The position numbers and the translations under genes are program-made. From Exophiala sp. HKRS030 (lineage: Eukaryota; Ascomycota; Eurotiomycetes; Chaetothyriales; Herpotrichiellaceae), in NCBI GenBank assembly GCA_023897205.1, contig JAHWDD010000005.1, positions 2,542,001 to 2,606,000 of the forward strand: a stretch of DNA of 64,000 nt, read 5' to 3'. Shown in pieces: positions 1 through 11,075 of the stretch. How positions within the stretch are numbered: the stretch's first letter is position 1; each line of letters opens with the position of its first letter. The notes beneath the pieces were generated by a model, which worked only from the letters and a program-made list of their open reading frames with translations, was not told the origin of the DNA and made no database searches.

Positions 1-33
1 GCCAGAGGTTGATCAAGTTCCTCGGGATGAATT

Positions 34-417
34 TCATTCACGGGCAAAGCCCATTGCAACACGCCACCAACTCAGTAACCCTCTTACTTCCATCTGTGCT
101 GCCATTTCCTTGACCGAATCGACTTCGACCAAGGTTCCTGCGGGACTATCGTCGTCCGTTATCTGGGGCGGCTTGTCCTGACACTCAGCTAGAGCCTTCA
201 CCGGTGCGACCAGCTGATAATCTTTGTACCGTAAGTCGTGGACCGTGTCGACCCATTTCTGCACGGCTGTCCGTTCACGACCCTGGACGTACATCACCCC
301 CGGCACGCCTCCTGATCGCAAAAGCGCGAAGCATTGGTGAGTCTTTGCTGCGGTCTTGAGACTGGCAACCTTTTTGCGCGAGGTAATGTGATGAGTTCGA
401 ATGAGAGCGTGGAACAT
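34..417 (-). CDS. RWDD2/DUF1115-like C-terminal fragment (possibly truncated gene)
   Basis: Open frame of 127 residues with an ATG at 417 and a TGA at 36-34. The N-terminal half (FHALIRTHHITSRKK, then GGVPGVMYVQG and KWVDTVHDLRYKDYQL) resembles the C-terminal domain that follows the RWD domain in RWDD2-type proteins, where a His-His-Ile segment precedes a G-x-PG-hydrophobic strand. The RWD domain expected upstream is not seen: no minus-strand frame of 60 or more codons lies between 418 and 1400. The frame stays open a few codons upstream of the ATG, so a short extra exon is possible. Function unknown; the family link is from motif memory only. It may be a relic, or a gene whose first exons I cannot find. 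Confidence 0.4.
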   Translation of the reverse strand: MFHALIRTHHITSRKKVASLKTAAKTHQCFALLRSGGVPGVMYVQGRERTAVQKWVDTVHDLRYKDYQLVAPVKALAECQDKPPQITDDDSPAGTLVEVDSVKEMAAQMEVRGLLSWWRVAMGFARE

Positions 418-1397
418 CCCTTCCTCATCTCCCCTTTGCTTGCCTTTAGGTCACAGATCGAATGTCAAAACAACATGTGCGCATGGGGGTGTGATGATCT
501 AGGTCCTACGATATGGCGTGCATTTGACAAGATCTGTATCTCTAGGCCAATACTGTCGTCGAAGCGAGTCAGCTACAAGGTACTCGTAACAGTACGGTAC
601 CAAGACTTCATTGCCACTTTACACCAAGTTTTATCTGCTTTTGCTGTACAGAGTACGCCGTGATCGCTAAAACAGCGTGGCGAACGCGTCTTTTTCAGCC
701 TGGTCACAAACAAACTCACCCTGTCGACAAGTCACTAGAACGACGTATCATTGCAACACCAACTCAGTATCGCGTAGATGTTAGTCATCTTCACCTGGGC
801 TCAAGATCAGCATCGAGCAATCTTAACTGTCGGGCCACAGCAAAAGCTCCTTCACATACTCTGAACCTTATGGCCGCAAGTACTCGTATTTCGTCCGCGT
901 TGGTCCGGATACTGTGAGAGTCGATTCTCATCATACTGACATGAGTTCGACCGCGACGGCGAGACTCGTATGCCTGTGGCCCCGGCGGACAATTATTACA
1001 TTGATTCTCATGGTCAGTATTGACCCGATCTGAGTATCTATCTCCATGGAGGTCGTTTCCTCCGGCCTGTTACAAGGACCTGCTCAAACCCGGGCGTGAG
1101 TTCTCCCGTTCCATCGATGAAAAATAGAGATATAGTCGCATATCATCTGCGCAAGGGTCTAGTGCCCGTGTGTGGCCTAGAGACTAGAATACTAATAGTC
1201 AGTGCTTGTACGAGTATCTTGTGATTCGTGCTCGTTCTGTACAGCGTCAGAACTCAGCCCAGACCACCATCCCTTGATAACTACGCGTATTGCAAAACCC
1301 TACTCGAATTCCACCGGCGGAGTACGGCTTGAGATGAAACACAGATATATCATACCAGTTTTTCAAGTTCTCGAAATCACCAGAAACCAATTTCCCC
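418..1397. other. Intergenic stretch, no gene recognised
   Basis: About 980 bp with only short frames that show no family features. It should contain the promoter of the SDR gene to the right and, if the left gene is complete, its promoter too. I see no repeat, RNA gene or transposon remnant. Confidence 0.5.
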
Positions 1398-2544
1398 ATG
1401 TCTGAAGAGTTCCATATAGAGCTAGAGTTGGGAAAGACGATCGGAACGATCTTCTACTCGCAATTCTTCCAAACTCCGGCATATCCTACTCAAAACTTCG
1501 CAGGCCAGATAGTCGTGGTTACTGGCTCAAATGTCGGCCTTGGGCTGGAAGCCGCACGGCACTTTTACAGACTAAACTGCGCAAAGCTTATTCTCGCAGT
1601 CAGAACAGTCTCCAAGGGGGAGAAGGCAAAGGAAGACATCGTCCAAAGCATCAAGCATCGATCTGATGCCGACGCAATCGAGGTGTGGCCCTTGGACCTA
1701 AACAGCACCACTTCAACGCTTGAATTTGCGCACCGAGTCAAGAAGGGACTCCCGCGCCTTGATGTATTGGTCGAGAATGCCGGCGTTGGTGCCCAGAGGT
1801 GGACGCTGGTCGAGGGGTTCGAGCAGAGTATTCAGGTCAACGTTGTCAACACTCTCTTACTTGGGATGCTGCTCTTGCCGACATTGACCGCGACCAAGGA
1901 CAAATATGAGCATGCTTCACCACACTTGGTGATAGTCAGTTCGGATGGTCTGCGGTTCACCAGATTCAAACAGATCAACGAGCCAGACATATACCAAGCC
2001 CTCAATACTGAGAAAGGGTTTAATGCTTTCGAATGGTGAGTCTTGCTGTCCACACGAAGACATCTTTTCTTTCTTTTCTTGGCATACGTGGATCTGAAGC
2101 CCATATGCTGATGTTGTCAACTAAATGGTAACGAACAGGTACTGTATCAGTAAGCTTTTAGAGGTTCTCTTCATCCGCGAATTGGTCAAGCGTCTCGGGG
2201 GCCATAAAACAACGTCCATGGTGCCAGTAGTGATCAACTTGGTCAACCCTGGGATGAGCCATTCTTCATTTGCACGAGAAGCGAGTCTGCCCGCCAGGAT
2301 CATTGACAGCGTAATGCGCTGGATGTTTGCACGATCAACCGAGGTCGGGTCTCGGACGCTCGTCCTAGGGGCTAATGCCGGGCCAACATCTCATGGACAC
2401 TTTATGAGTGATGGAGAAAACCAAAAGGTTGCAGAATGGGTCGAGCAAGATGTCGGAGAGCGGGCACAAATTAAAGTGTTCGAGCAGACCATGAAGGTGT
2501 TGGAAGTGAGAAGTCCCGGGATCGGTAGGGCAGTCGGTCTGTGA
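1398..2544 (+). CDS. Short-chain dehydrogenase/reductase (SDR), two exons
   Basis: Exons 1398-2035 and 2139-2544 around a 103-bp GT-AG intron give about 347 residues. The Rossmann motif is VVTGSNVGLGLEAARHF (about residues 36-52), followed by the NAG motif in ENAGV, a catalytic serine in LVIVSSDG and the YxxxK pair in YCISK. The intron falls immediately before the catalytic tyrosine, so the active site is only complete after splicing: exon 1 alone runs into a stop at 2037. The layout is that of fungal classical SDRs related to retinol dehydrogenase-like or WW-domain oxidoreductase-like enzymes; NAD(P)H-dependent carbonyl/alcohol interconversion is expected, substrate unknown. It lies 0.95 kb upstream of, and co-directional with, an MFS transporter, so a shared small-metabolite role is possible but not shown. 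Confidence 0.9.
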
Positions 2545-3500
2545 TCACGATCATGACTACCAGCACTCCATACCCATCTAGGGTGGTGCGCTTCTTGTTT
2601 CGAACACGATCGATCACCTTGTGCACTAAGGATTTTCACATAGTCGCTGCGAAGATTCAAGAAAATGTGAGGCATCATGGTATTCCGTACCTTGGTCGGT
2701 GAACTACTTGGGTTGTACGAGTACGAGTACGGTATACGGAGCAGTGCTAGTGCTAAGGACCATGTTCCCCGCATAAGGTATTTTTGCCGAAACGCAAAGG
2801 AGCCGCTTCTCCCCCCATTGTATCGTATGGAGATGGACTTCAACGACGACATTGACAACTGCAAGATGAGTCAACTTCTGGACGCCCTGATGAACCTATT
2901 TATCAACTACTACGACAATGTTACAACGAACGGATGTCTTGAATGCCGGAACGTTTTCCATGCGAAGGCGAGCAATGCCGGGTTACTGGTTAGCCAGCAC
3001 GCCATTCTTGATCAACAATGTCACTCTCCCCCATCAACTCTTCGCTTTTCCCCACTCACGGCACCGTAGATCCGATTTATAATGCTGTCCCTGGGCTGTT
3101 CCTGTTCTGTTACTGGCCCTTGCGAGTAGGCCTCGGTATTTTTTTCTGCACTGCTACAGAGGGGGCGCTGAAGTCCTTCCTGACGAAAGGCGGAATGTGG
3201 TGTTTGCCATTGCGGATTCGTACAGATCTTTCCACGCCCTAGGTCGCCTAATGTGCGAGTCCGATTGCTGCTGAATTGCCGTTGCTTATTTGATACCTTC
3301 TTTGGAGCAAATTCTTCCCGCCCAAAATCCCCCAGAATTTGGCCATATCAACACAGAGACCTACTACAAAACTCTCAATGGCCTGTTTCTTGCGTCGCTG
3401 TCCTTCATATATAGGTGACCGAACAGTGCGCTGAACCTGGCGGTGGGTGATTAGAGTCGTTACGGATCCTCGGGCTCCGTCGTCTCCAGCTTCCTTCGAT
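2545..3500. other. Intergenic stretch between SDR and MFS genes
   Basis: About 950 bp. It contains short open frames (for example 2677-3069) without recognisable domains, and a TACGAG-rich patch near 2720-2735. I read it as SDR 3' region plus MFS promoter and 5' leader; nothing else supported. Confidence 0.5.
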
Positions 3501-5082
3501 ATGGAAAAACCAAACAGCGAAGTCTCAAAACTCGGTATCGAAACTCTCCCAGTCAACTCGAGCAACCCGAGTGACTTTGGCTATGAGGAAAAGGCCATTA
3601 TTCCTCCACCTCCACCACCGGTGAACCCTCCAGATGGAGGTCTGAGAGCTTGGCTCCAGGTGGTCGGTTGTTGGCTGGTTTTTTTCAATGCCTGGTATGT
3701 CGCCTCGACGCTCTGGTTCAAGCGGGAGCTGATACGTTGACGAAAGGGGTACGACCTTTGCTTTTGGTATATTCCAAAGTTATTACCTTCTGAATATGTT
3801 GCCGGGTGAATCGGCTTCGACGATTTCTTGGATTGGCACCGTTTCTACCTATCTTTTGATAGTGGTTGGCGTTATCTCTGGGCCTTTGTTTGACCTGGGT
3901 TATTACCGTTCCATGTTGTTTGGGGGCGCCGCTTTGTCATCTTTTGGTCTTATGATGTTGAGTCTGGCAACAAAATATTACCAAATAATGTTGGCACAAG
4001 GCATCTGTTTGGGTCTAGGGACGGGGGTCTTGTACGTCCCTGGCATCGCTCTGACCAGTCGTTCATTTTCCAAGCGTCGTGCTATAGCATTGGGCATTGT
4101 CACTTGTGGTGCTCCATTTGGTACGTTGGTTCTGTTTGCAAGCATTCGCCATCACTGATTGATCATGGACCAGGCGGTATAATCTACACCATCATATTCG
4201 ACTCTTTGATCGACTCGGTCGGCTTTGGCTGGACAGTCAGGGTAATGGGTTTCATCATGGTAGCGTCATACCTGATTGCATTTCCACTGCTCCTATGGGG
4301 AGCCGGTAATACTGGCGATATCAGCAGTGGTACTGCTCGAAAACTTTTCGACAAAGCAGCTTTCAAAGATCTGCCTTTCTGGCTCTACAGTTTCTCATGC
4401 TTCTTTGTAAGTCGCGATGAAATTTGCCAAAACTTCAAACGTGACGTGACGATGGCTGATCCGATCCGCCTTAGCTCTTCTTCGGCTACATGGTCCCGTT
4501 CATCTACATACCCAGCTACGGCCAGGTCAAGCTGGGTATGTCTCGGTCCTTGTCACTTTACACGATTGTGGTTGCTCAAGCTGTTTCAATCTTTGGACGT
4601 CTTCTAGCAGCTTTCGTTGCTTCTCGAATCGGCGTCATGATTCCTTGGCTCACTTGTGGCACGATCTCTGCCATCATGTGTCTGGCCTGGGCTGGGATCC
4701 ATGATGTTGCTTCCTTCTTTGCTTATGCAGCATTGTACGGTATGTCGACCTGTTCCTCGCGTAGCCTATTTACCAAAACCTTGAACTCATTCCTATTGCA
4801 GGTGGATTCAGTGGCGCTCTCATTCCGCTACCACCAAGTATATTCCCGGTCGTTTGTCCTGATCCGAAAGTTCTGGGGGCTCGTCTCGGAATGGCCCAAG
4901 CGATCGGTGCCACGGCCTCTCTGATCGGAAGTCCGATTGCCGGCGCCCTCATCAGTGACCATGGACGCAACTATCTCGGACTGCAGCTTTTCAGCGGGTT
5001 TGTGATGTTAGTGGGAGCATGCTTGCTCATATGTCTTTGGATTACTCTGGTCAAGCAAAGAAACTGCCGAAAATTGATATAG
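3501..5082 (+). CDS. MFS transporter, monocarboxylate (SLC16/MCT)-like, five exons
   Basis: Exons 3501-3694, 3747-4120, 4174-4406, 4475-4739 and 4802-5082; introns of 52-68 bp all with GT-AG ends and reading-frame continuity. The first exon ends with the family signature PPDGGLRAWLQVVGCWLVFF, continuing across the intron as NAWGTTFAFGIFQSYY, typical of fungal monocarboxylate-porter-like MFS proteins. About twelve hydrophobic segments follow; a cytosolic proline-rich N-terminus (PPPPPP) precedes the first. About 448 residues, normal for the family. Plasma-membrane uptake or efflux of a small acid or metabolite is expected, substrate not predictable. The start at 3501 is the first ATG giving the usual short cytosolic tail. 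It is tandem with the SDR gene. Confidence 0.88.
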
Positions 5083-5597
5083 CCACAGAGTCAGACCTTA
5101 CCACCCTGCTGGCTTGCGCTCGCTTTGACTCGCATGCACCTGAGATCACATATGCAGTTCACAATGGAGGCATCGAAGGCAGCAAATGGAACAAACGTGG
5201 CGAGTATAAGACCATCTGACTGTTGACAGAATGATCGTCATCATTTCGAAATGATGTTACAAGTTCAAAATATACACTAGAGCCGCTGAGTTCTATTGCG
5301 ACCGTCTCTATCATTGGTCTATGGTACAACACCACATCGATGGAGACACTCCATCCGATTCTTTCCACGGTGGCTGAATTTATAACATATATACAGTGAT
5401 CACCTTCCTTTTAGGAGATCACGAGGTTCTGCAGGACGACAAATATGTCCTGTTTGGCGGCGCAGATGCCGCCTTTTGTGTCTGGTGTGCTTGAACTCCG
5501 CCAGTAGGCCAGTAGGAGAAAGATCTTCGGAGAACAGATATTAACAAGTTCAAAATTGAACCTTGAACAGTTCCTTCGCACTTGTAAAACCGCGATC
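5083..5597. other. Convergent 3' intergenic region
   Basis: About 515 bp between the MFS gene (+) and the mL59 gene (-). It must hold both 3' UTRs. A minus-strand frame continues here only by reading through the mL59 intron. Nothing else recognised. Confidence 0.5.
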
Positions 5598-6297
5598 TTA
5601 TTTCGGGTATTTCTTCCAGCCCCTGCCATGGCCACGCTGTACGCAAAAGTATTAGCAAAGGTGATTGATCGAACCTATCGTGTACACTTACCCTCTTCCA
5701 CTCGTTGATGAGCTCTGGCATATTTTCCATGGCAGTCCTCCTCTTCTCTAAAGTGGCTCCAACATGTCGTTCCCATTGATGTCCCTTAACCTTCTGGCCT
5801 ACACCCGTACCTCTCACAGCGAGGCCTCGTTCGAGTAAACGTGACTGCTTGAATGCCGTCGATTTGCGACCGGGAGGTAACAACTCTTCTATTTGACATT
5901 CCTTTGCCAACTTAACTAGCTCTGCTTGCCGCCGGAGTCCGATCTTCGCGCCCGCCCATTTTCCTGTAACAAAGTTTTTTCTCGGTAAGAATGGGTTCGG
6001 TGGGAGACTATTTGCTGTAGATGAGGACTGAGGTGTAGGTGTAGGTGTAGGAGGTGCCAGTTCGTCTGATGTTACGGTGATTGCTGACGCAGTTTGACTG
6101 GTTTGCTCCGGTGCTGCGGCTGAGCTCTCAGCATTCCGGGCGATCGCAGCCTCTTTGGCTGCCTTTCGGGTGATAGGTATCGTCACTCCAGTCACTCTGG
6201 CAGAATACAGTTCAGGAGGATATCGAGCGAAAAAGTCGAGTAACCGCTTGGGCAGCTTCAAAGAGGACGGTGCCATTGCCCGCACGGCCTCGGCCAT
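5598..6297 (-). CDS. MRPL25: Mitochondrial large-subunit ribosomal protein mL59 (MRPL25 type)
   Basis: Exon 1 is 6297-5692 and a 39-nt last exon is 5636-5598, separated by a 55-bp intron; about 214 residues. The start SSLKLPKRLLDFFARYPPEL, then PNPFLPRKNFVTGKWAGAKIGLRRQAELVK, the PGRKSTAFKQ block and the C-terminal EWKRRGHGRGWKKYPK are all typical of fungal mL59. The last motif is completed only by the tiny second exon, which strongly supports the splice. It is a structural protein of the mitochondrial 54S subunit. A low-complexity Ala/Thr/Pro/Ser linker (about residues 55-90) sits between the first two conserved blocks. A second in-frame ATG seven codons in could also be used. Divergently transcribed from PRP39. 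Confidence 0.9.
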
Positions 6298-6720
6298 GGC
6301 TAGAAAATATCGTTCTAATCAAGACAACAACAGATGATGGATTCAATGTAGTAAAAACTACTCGAAAAAAAGGGAAGTGTATCCCAGCTGCGCGTAGGTA
6401 ATCGTGAGTGAGTGATGAGTAAGTTAATTTGAGTTGGGACTTGAAGATTGCTTGAGGCAGATGCAGTGCAAGTCGCTGCCGCAACCTGATTTGCTCTGCA
6501 GACTTGGCGCCGTGGAAATCTTTGGGATCGCTTTTCCAGCCTGCTCGATTTCAGCTCCAGCTCATCTCATACTCCGTACTTCTTCCTCTGGTTTATTTTT
6601 TTAGGCTTCAATCTCTGTGTTCCCGCCGGGCTGATTTCACAAATCCGCTCTAGCCTGATAGATTAACCGCCCTCTCTCCCTACCGGTGCCCGCATATCTC
6701 GAAGTGCAGGCTGCGGCCAA
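6298..6720. promoter_or_regulatory. Divergent promoter of mL59 and PRP39
   Basis: 423 bp between two start codons facing away from each other, so both promoters must be here. It includes a TACTCCGTAC element near 6570-6579 that recurs elsewhere in intergenic DNA of this window. No TATA box that I would defend. Confidence 0.55.
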
Positions 6721-8933
6721 ATGGATGTATATGGTGGAAATGATGAGGAGAACGCAGAGTTGCGAAAGCTCCTGGCGGAAGTGGTGAGATGCCCTCAGGA
6801 AGTCTGCGACAAGACTCCGCTAATTGCAAACCTACAGAACGACGATCCAGACAACTTCGAGATCTGGGAGAAACTCGTTCGGACCGCCGAAGCGTTAGAG
6901 GGGGGAATAAACAGAAACTCGAGCTCTCAGGCCATAACGACGGTACGGGGCACCTACGACCGATTTCTCGCCAAATTCCCCTTGTTCTTCGGGTACTGGA
7001 AGAAATATGCCGACCTCGAGTTCTCGATAGCTGGGACCGAGGCAGCGGAAATGGTATGGAACGCATCTGGTTGAATGAAAGAGGATGTACTCATATTGTG
7101 ACAGGTTTATGAACGAGGCGTCGCAAGCATCACCAACTCAGTAGATCTTTGGACGAACTATTGCTCCTTCAAGACCGAAACCAGCCACGAAGCCGACATT
7201 ATTCGAGAGTAAGTATACAAGAGACACATCCCCTCTCGTTGAAAGACCTAAACATAGCACACGACACAACCATTAGCTGGATTGGATGAAACGACGATGG
7301 CCATCGAAAGATTGGTGAGAATCGTCATAAGCCAAATTTCCCTGCTGGAGTTGCTTCTCACAAGTCGTCAGTCAGGTGCTTTGATTTGCTATTTGCCCGA
7401 TACGAGGAGGCCTTTTGTGCCCATTCTTTCTGCGTACAAGGAATTACACCTGTTGCTGCAAAATGATTGAAGGATCATCATCACGTCACGTACATACACC
7501 TGTTTGCACCCTCTGTTTCCCTCTCCTGATCCCTGGCGTCACAATTCGTTCATACTAACACCCCAATAATAGGCTCTTTGAGCGAGGTGCTGCATGCGTT
7601 GGTCTGGACTTCCTTTCTCATCCATTCTGGGACAAGTATATCGAGTTCGAGGAACGAATGGAGTCCCAAGACCGAATATTCACCATTTTGGGTCGGATTA
7701 TTCATATTCCCATGCACCAGTACGCCCGATACTTCGAGAAGTATCGGCAGTGGGCTCAGTCTCGCCCGCTGACTGCTATCGCTCCTCCTGGTACTCTGAC
7801 TCAACTCCAGATGGATATTGAAAATGAAGGTGCTGGGTACAAAGCTGGCCGATCCCCAGCCGAAGTCGAAAGAGAGCTCCGATCGCGCATTGATAATTAC
7901 CATCTCGAAATCTTCCGACGGACACAGAATGAAACCACGAAGAGATGGACCTATGAGTCTGAGATCAAGCGGCCATATTTCCACGTTACCGACCTGGATG
8001 AGGCCCAGGTTACCAATTGGCGCAAGTACCTCGACTTCGAGGAGGGTGAAGGCGACTACACCCGCACCCAGTTCTTGTATGAGCGATGTTTGGTCACATG
8101 CGCTCAACACGATGAGTTCTGGTTGCGATATGCCAGGTGGATGTTGGGTCAACCAGGGAAGGAAGAGGAAGTTCGGAACATCTATCAGAGAGCATCATGC
8201 TTCTTTGTTCCGATAGCCCTTCCTCAAACCCGACTCCAGTATGCTTATTTTGAAGAAATGACTGGTCGTGTCGATGTGGCCAAGGACATTCATGAGGCAA
8301 TCTTGGTGAATCTCCCGGGTCATGTGGAAACGATAGTTTCGTTGGCAAATTGCACCCGTCGCCACTCAGGCCTGGATGCAGCAGTTGCGGTCTACCAGTC
8401 TCAGATTGAGTCACAGATTGACACCTCAGCAAAAGCAGCTCTGGTTGCTGAATGGGCCAAGGCGTTATGGAAGCTCAAAGGGTCTACTGACGAAGCTCGA
8501 CAGCTGTTCCAGAAGAACCGGCAGTTTTACCAACAAAGCCCAGAATTCTGGACAGCTTATCTGCGCTTTGAAATCGATCAACCTGCAATTGATGGTTCTG
8601 AGCAGATTCAACAAGACCAAATCAAGCAAGTTGTCGATGAAATCATGACCAAGGGCACTTTGCCTGAAGCGACCGTGCAGGAGCTGGTGGCAATATACAT
8701 GAAATATCTTCTTGACCGAGGCACGAAAGACGCCGCCAAAGAGTATATGAACCTCGACCGGGAAATCAATGGGCCTTTGTCAGTACAGAAATCATCGAGG
8801 GTCCAAACCGCGATTGACCCAACCAAGGCTGGTGCATTTGCCAATGGACAGGTCAGTGATATTCAAAGATGAGTCAGCTTATGTCCTCGCTAACCCCTTA
8901 TCAATCCAGCCGCCTCCAATCAGATATTCATAA
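6721..8933 (+). CDS. PRP39: Pre-mRNA-processing factor 39 (PRP39), HAT-repeat U1 snRNP protein
   Basis: Exons 6721-7053, 7105-7208, 7573-8851 and a short last exon 8910-8933; about 579 residues. The HAT (half-TPR) repeats are clear: DPDNFEIWEKLVRTAEAL, YDRFLAKFPLFFGYWKKYAD, SVDLWTNYCSFK, LFERGAACVGLDFLSHPFWD, HDEFWLRYARWM and others to about residue 500. Prp39 is a U1 snRNP component needed for 5' splice-site recognition. The third exon joins in frame as IRE-LFERGA, the usual family sequence, so the 364-bp gap 7209-7572 is an intron, long for this window, and it contains a possible poison exon (see findings). The last exon (ending PPPIRYS) is a prediction; reading straight on would instead stop at 8872. 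Confidence 0.9.
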
Positions 8934-9333
8934 AAGAGAATATCTTCAACTCCATACGGCAACATTTATCGCGCTGGTTCCGATGTAGGTGACTATTTAT
9001 CGAGTCAAGGTCATGCTGGGGGAACGTATACGAGTAAGACGAGTATGCCTATGCGTGTGCGGAAGGCCCTAGCGGTGACACCCTCCCGAAAGTTGATGAT
9101 GGACCTACAGAAGACATTCAGCACACTAGGAGACTGTCACGACTCCCTTGGGAACTAACAACTCGGACTTTAAGGAAAGAAAATACGGGGAGGGACCAGC
9201 CTAGTCAAGTCTTCCATAGCCTTGGCCTTTTTTTATTTCAGATGAACATTCCATCCGTACTCTGGACAAATTTGAAACGTTATCTGCGTCATTTAGAGTC
9301 TTCCCAATCTTTGCTGTGTATCTAGATCATCCA
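8934..9333. other. Convergent 3' intergenic region
   Basis: 400 bp between PRP39 and the ABM-like gene on the other strand; 3' UTRs expected, nothing else recognised. Confidence 0.45.
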
Positions 9334-9726
9334 TCATGCACTCGTCTCGGGCAGTTTGAAATCACACATTCCCTCCACCGCGCTCGTCAGTTCAATTACA
9401 CGTTCCTTCACGTACATCTTCTCCGACTCGGAGAGGTAAGGCTGGTAGTACGGTTTGCGCAGCTGCACGTCCTGCAGCCACTGGGCGGGTTTCGTCCAGC
9501 CCTCGACCCAAGACAGACACGTCACGTTCTCTTCGGGTTGCGGGGACGGTTTGCTGACGACGAAAAAGCGGCATTCCGGCTCCGCGACGACGGCGTCGTA
9601 GGCGGGCTTGAAGAGTTCCCAGAACCGCGGCTCGTCGGCGGGCGAGATGTAGACTTTGATCGAGAGGACGGCTCCCTGGGATAGGTCTCTGTAGATTGAG
9701 ATTGGCGTGTTGGATTTCGAAGACAT
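9334..9726 (-). CDS. Small dimeric alpha/beta-barrel (ABM-like) protein
   Basis: Uninterrupted frame of 130 residues from an ATG at 9726. Features: VLSIKVYISPADEPRFWELF, a strand followed by an amphipathic helix with a W-E-L-F core, then CRFFVVSKP and a Ser-Trp-Val-Glu-Gly-Trp segment near residue 72. This strand-helix-strand plan, the length and the SWVEGW element suit fungal antibiotic-biosynthesis-monooxygenase-like (ABM, PF03992-type) small proteins, which are often cytosolic dimers. No cofactor-binding residues can be assigned. It may be an enzyme acting on small aromatic compounds or an uncharacterised stress protein. The coding sequence is distinctly GC-rich compared with its flanks. 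Confidence 0.65.
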   Translation of the reverse strand: MSSKSNTPISIYRDLSQGAVLSIKVYISPADEPRFWELFKPAYDAVVAEPECRFFVVSKPSPQPEENVTCLSWVEGWTKPAQWLQDVQLRKPYYQPYLSESEKMYVKERVIELTSAVEGMCDFKLPETSA

Positions 9727-11075
9727 TGTGAAAAAGTAAGGTGGTCAGTCGTACGAGTGCCGGAAAACTGCAAAACGAGAGGGATCTCGAGATGTGATCA
9801 AAAGGTTGGGACGAAGGAGACAGGGGTCCTGTAGGCCAGATGTTGTATGAAGAAAACCAGCGAAGGTCAATGGAGGTGACAAGTAGAGATATATACTCGG
9901 AGAGATCAGAGAGTTGCGTGTACGTCTCTTAGAGATCTTGGCCTGGCTCAGCCCTTTTGTACCTACTGGTAATAAACACGGCCAGAAGATGCACAACGCG
10001 CACACACGTGGACATCGGCACTTCCTTGTGTATAAACCCACCTTATATCCGTACCCCTTAGAGAACTTTTTGTGCAGCTCGGGCATCCTCTTCATCCTTG
10101 AGCTTGTCGTACTTACCGCTTGGCTTGACTTGAGTTGACGGGAGGCCTCAAAAAAGCAAAAATGTGTACAAACGACAGCGAGGTTTTCTCCATGGACTTA
10201 GGACATAACTGTTAATAATCCCCCCCCCTCACCACGGCATTTACGGAGTAGGAATTCCCCGTGACAAAAAGAGGAACAGACATGTGAAGTGGCAGAGCCC
10301 ACAAACAGAAGGGACCGTGAATATACTGTAAGTGGTTTCTTGGCTGTACTACCAGATCCGTACCTATTAGGTGGTGATGAAAGGCTGTATCCTCAAAGTC
10401 CATAGAGCAAATGATGAGTAATCGGAGGTTGAATACCCTACCAACCTAGGTAGGTATCCATTGGGCCCTCGGAGGACGGACACTGTACGGAGGACAGGGA
10501 AACCACGTATTCGTATTTTCCTTTCCTCCGAGGTTCAGTTCTTCCAAGGTCGCGTAATTAAGCGGCGAAGATCGAAACTTGACTGTTGCGCCGACATCAT
10601 AAGAGGAATAGTGTGGGCATTGTTGGCAGTGACAAAGTTGGTCGGATGGAATGAAATAAATAGGACGGGAGTACTGAGTAGTTCTAGAAGGAAAAAAAGG
10701 GTCCAGGGATTTGTGGCACTAATACTATATTGTACTAGTGGAAAGTTTATCGGTGCTATTTTTAAACCGAGGCAGAACAAAATGCGGTCATGTGAGTGGA
10801 CGCAAGGACGTCGCCTTCGCTTGCACAATACATACTTGTGCAAACCTAGGTAACTAAAGTACAGGTATGGTACGGAGTAGATCTATATATATATAGACCA
10901 TATAACCTCTGAGGAGCCGGTATCTGCAAGAACAAAAGAGAGACGTGTACAGTCAACACGAAAACTCACACTCTGCAACTGAAACAACCAAAACATCTTG
11001 ATTGACTCTCACATACGCAGTATACACAACACCCAATAATTAAAAACAGATAACATCACAAACAAGTCAGCCACC
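9727..11075. other. Long intergenic region
   Basis: About 1.35 kb without a gene I can support. It contains a C homopolymer at about 10201-10208, TACGGAGTA elements at 10242-10250 and 10871-10879, CCTAGGTAGGTAT near 10445-10457, a related CCTAGGTA near 10847, and a TATA-rich stretch (atatatatata) near 10884-10895 about 180 bp upstream of the next ATG. The frame 10461-10853 has no family features and reads across homopolymers, so I leave it out. Confidence 0.5.

Noticed and set aside
2037..2138. Stop codon after FEW in the SDR gene as sign of a pseudogene
   Set aside because: A 103-bp GT-AG intron restores the catalytic YCISK exactly, so the gene is intact.
7550..8152. 200-codon minus-strand frame antisense to PRP39
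   Set aside because: Lies opposite conserved HAT repeats and has no family features.
10461..10853. 130-codon plus-strand frame in the long intergenic region
   Set aside because: No domain or conserved pattern and homopolymer-rich; the opposite strand is equally open.
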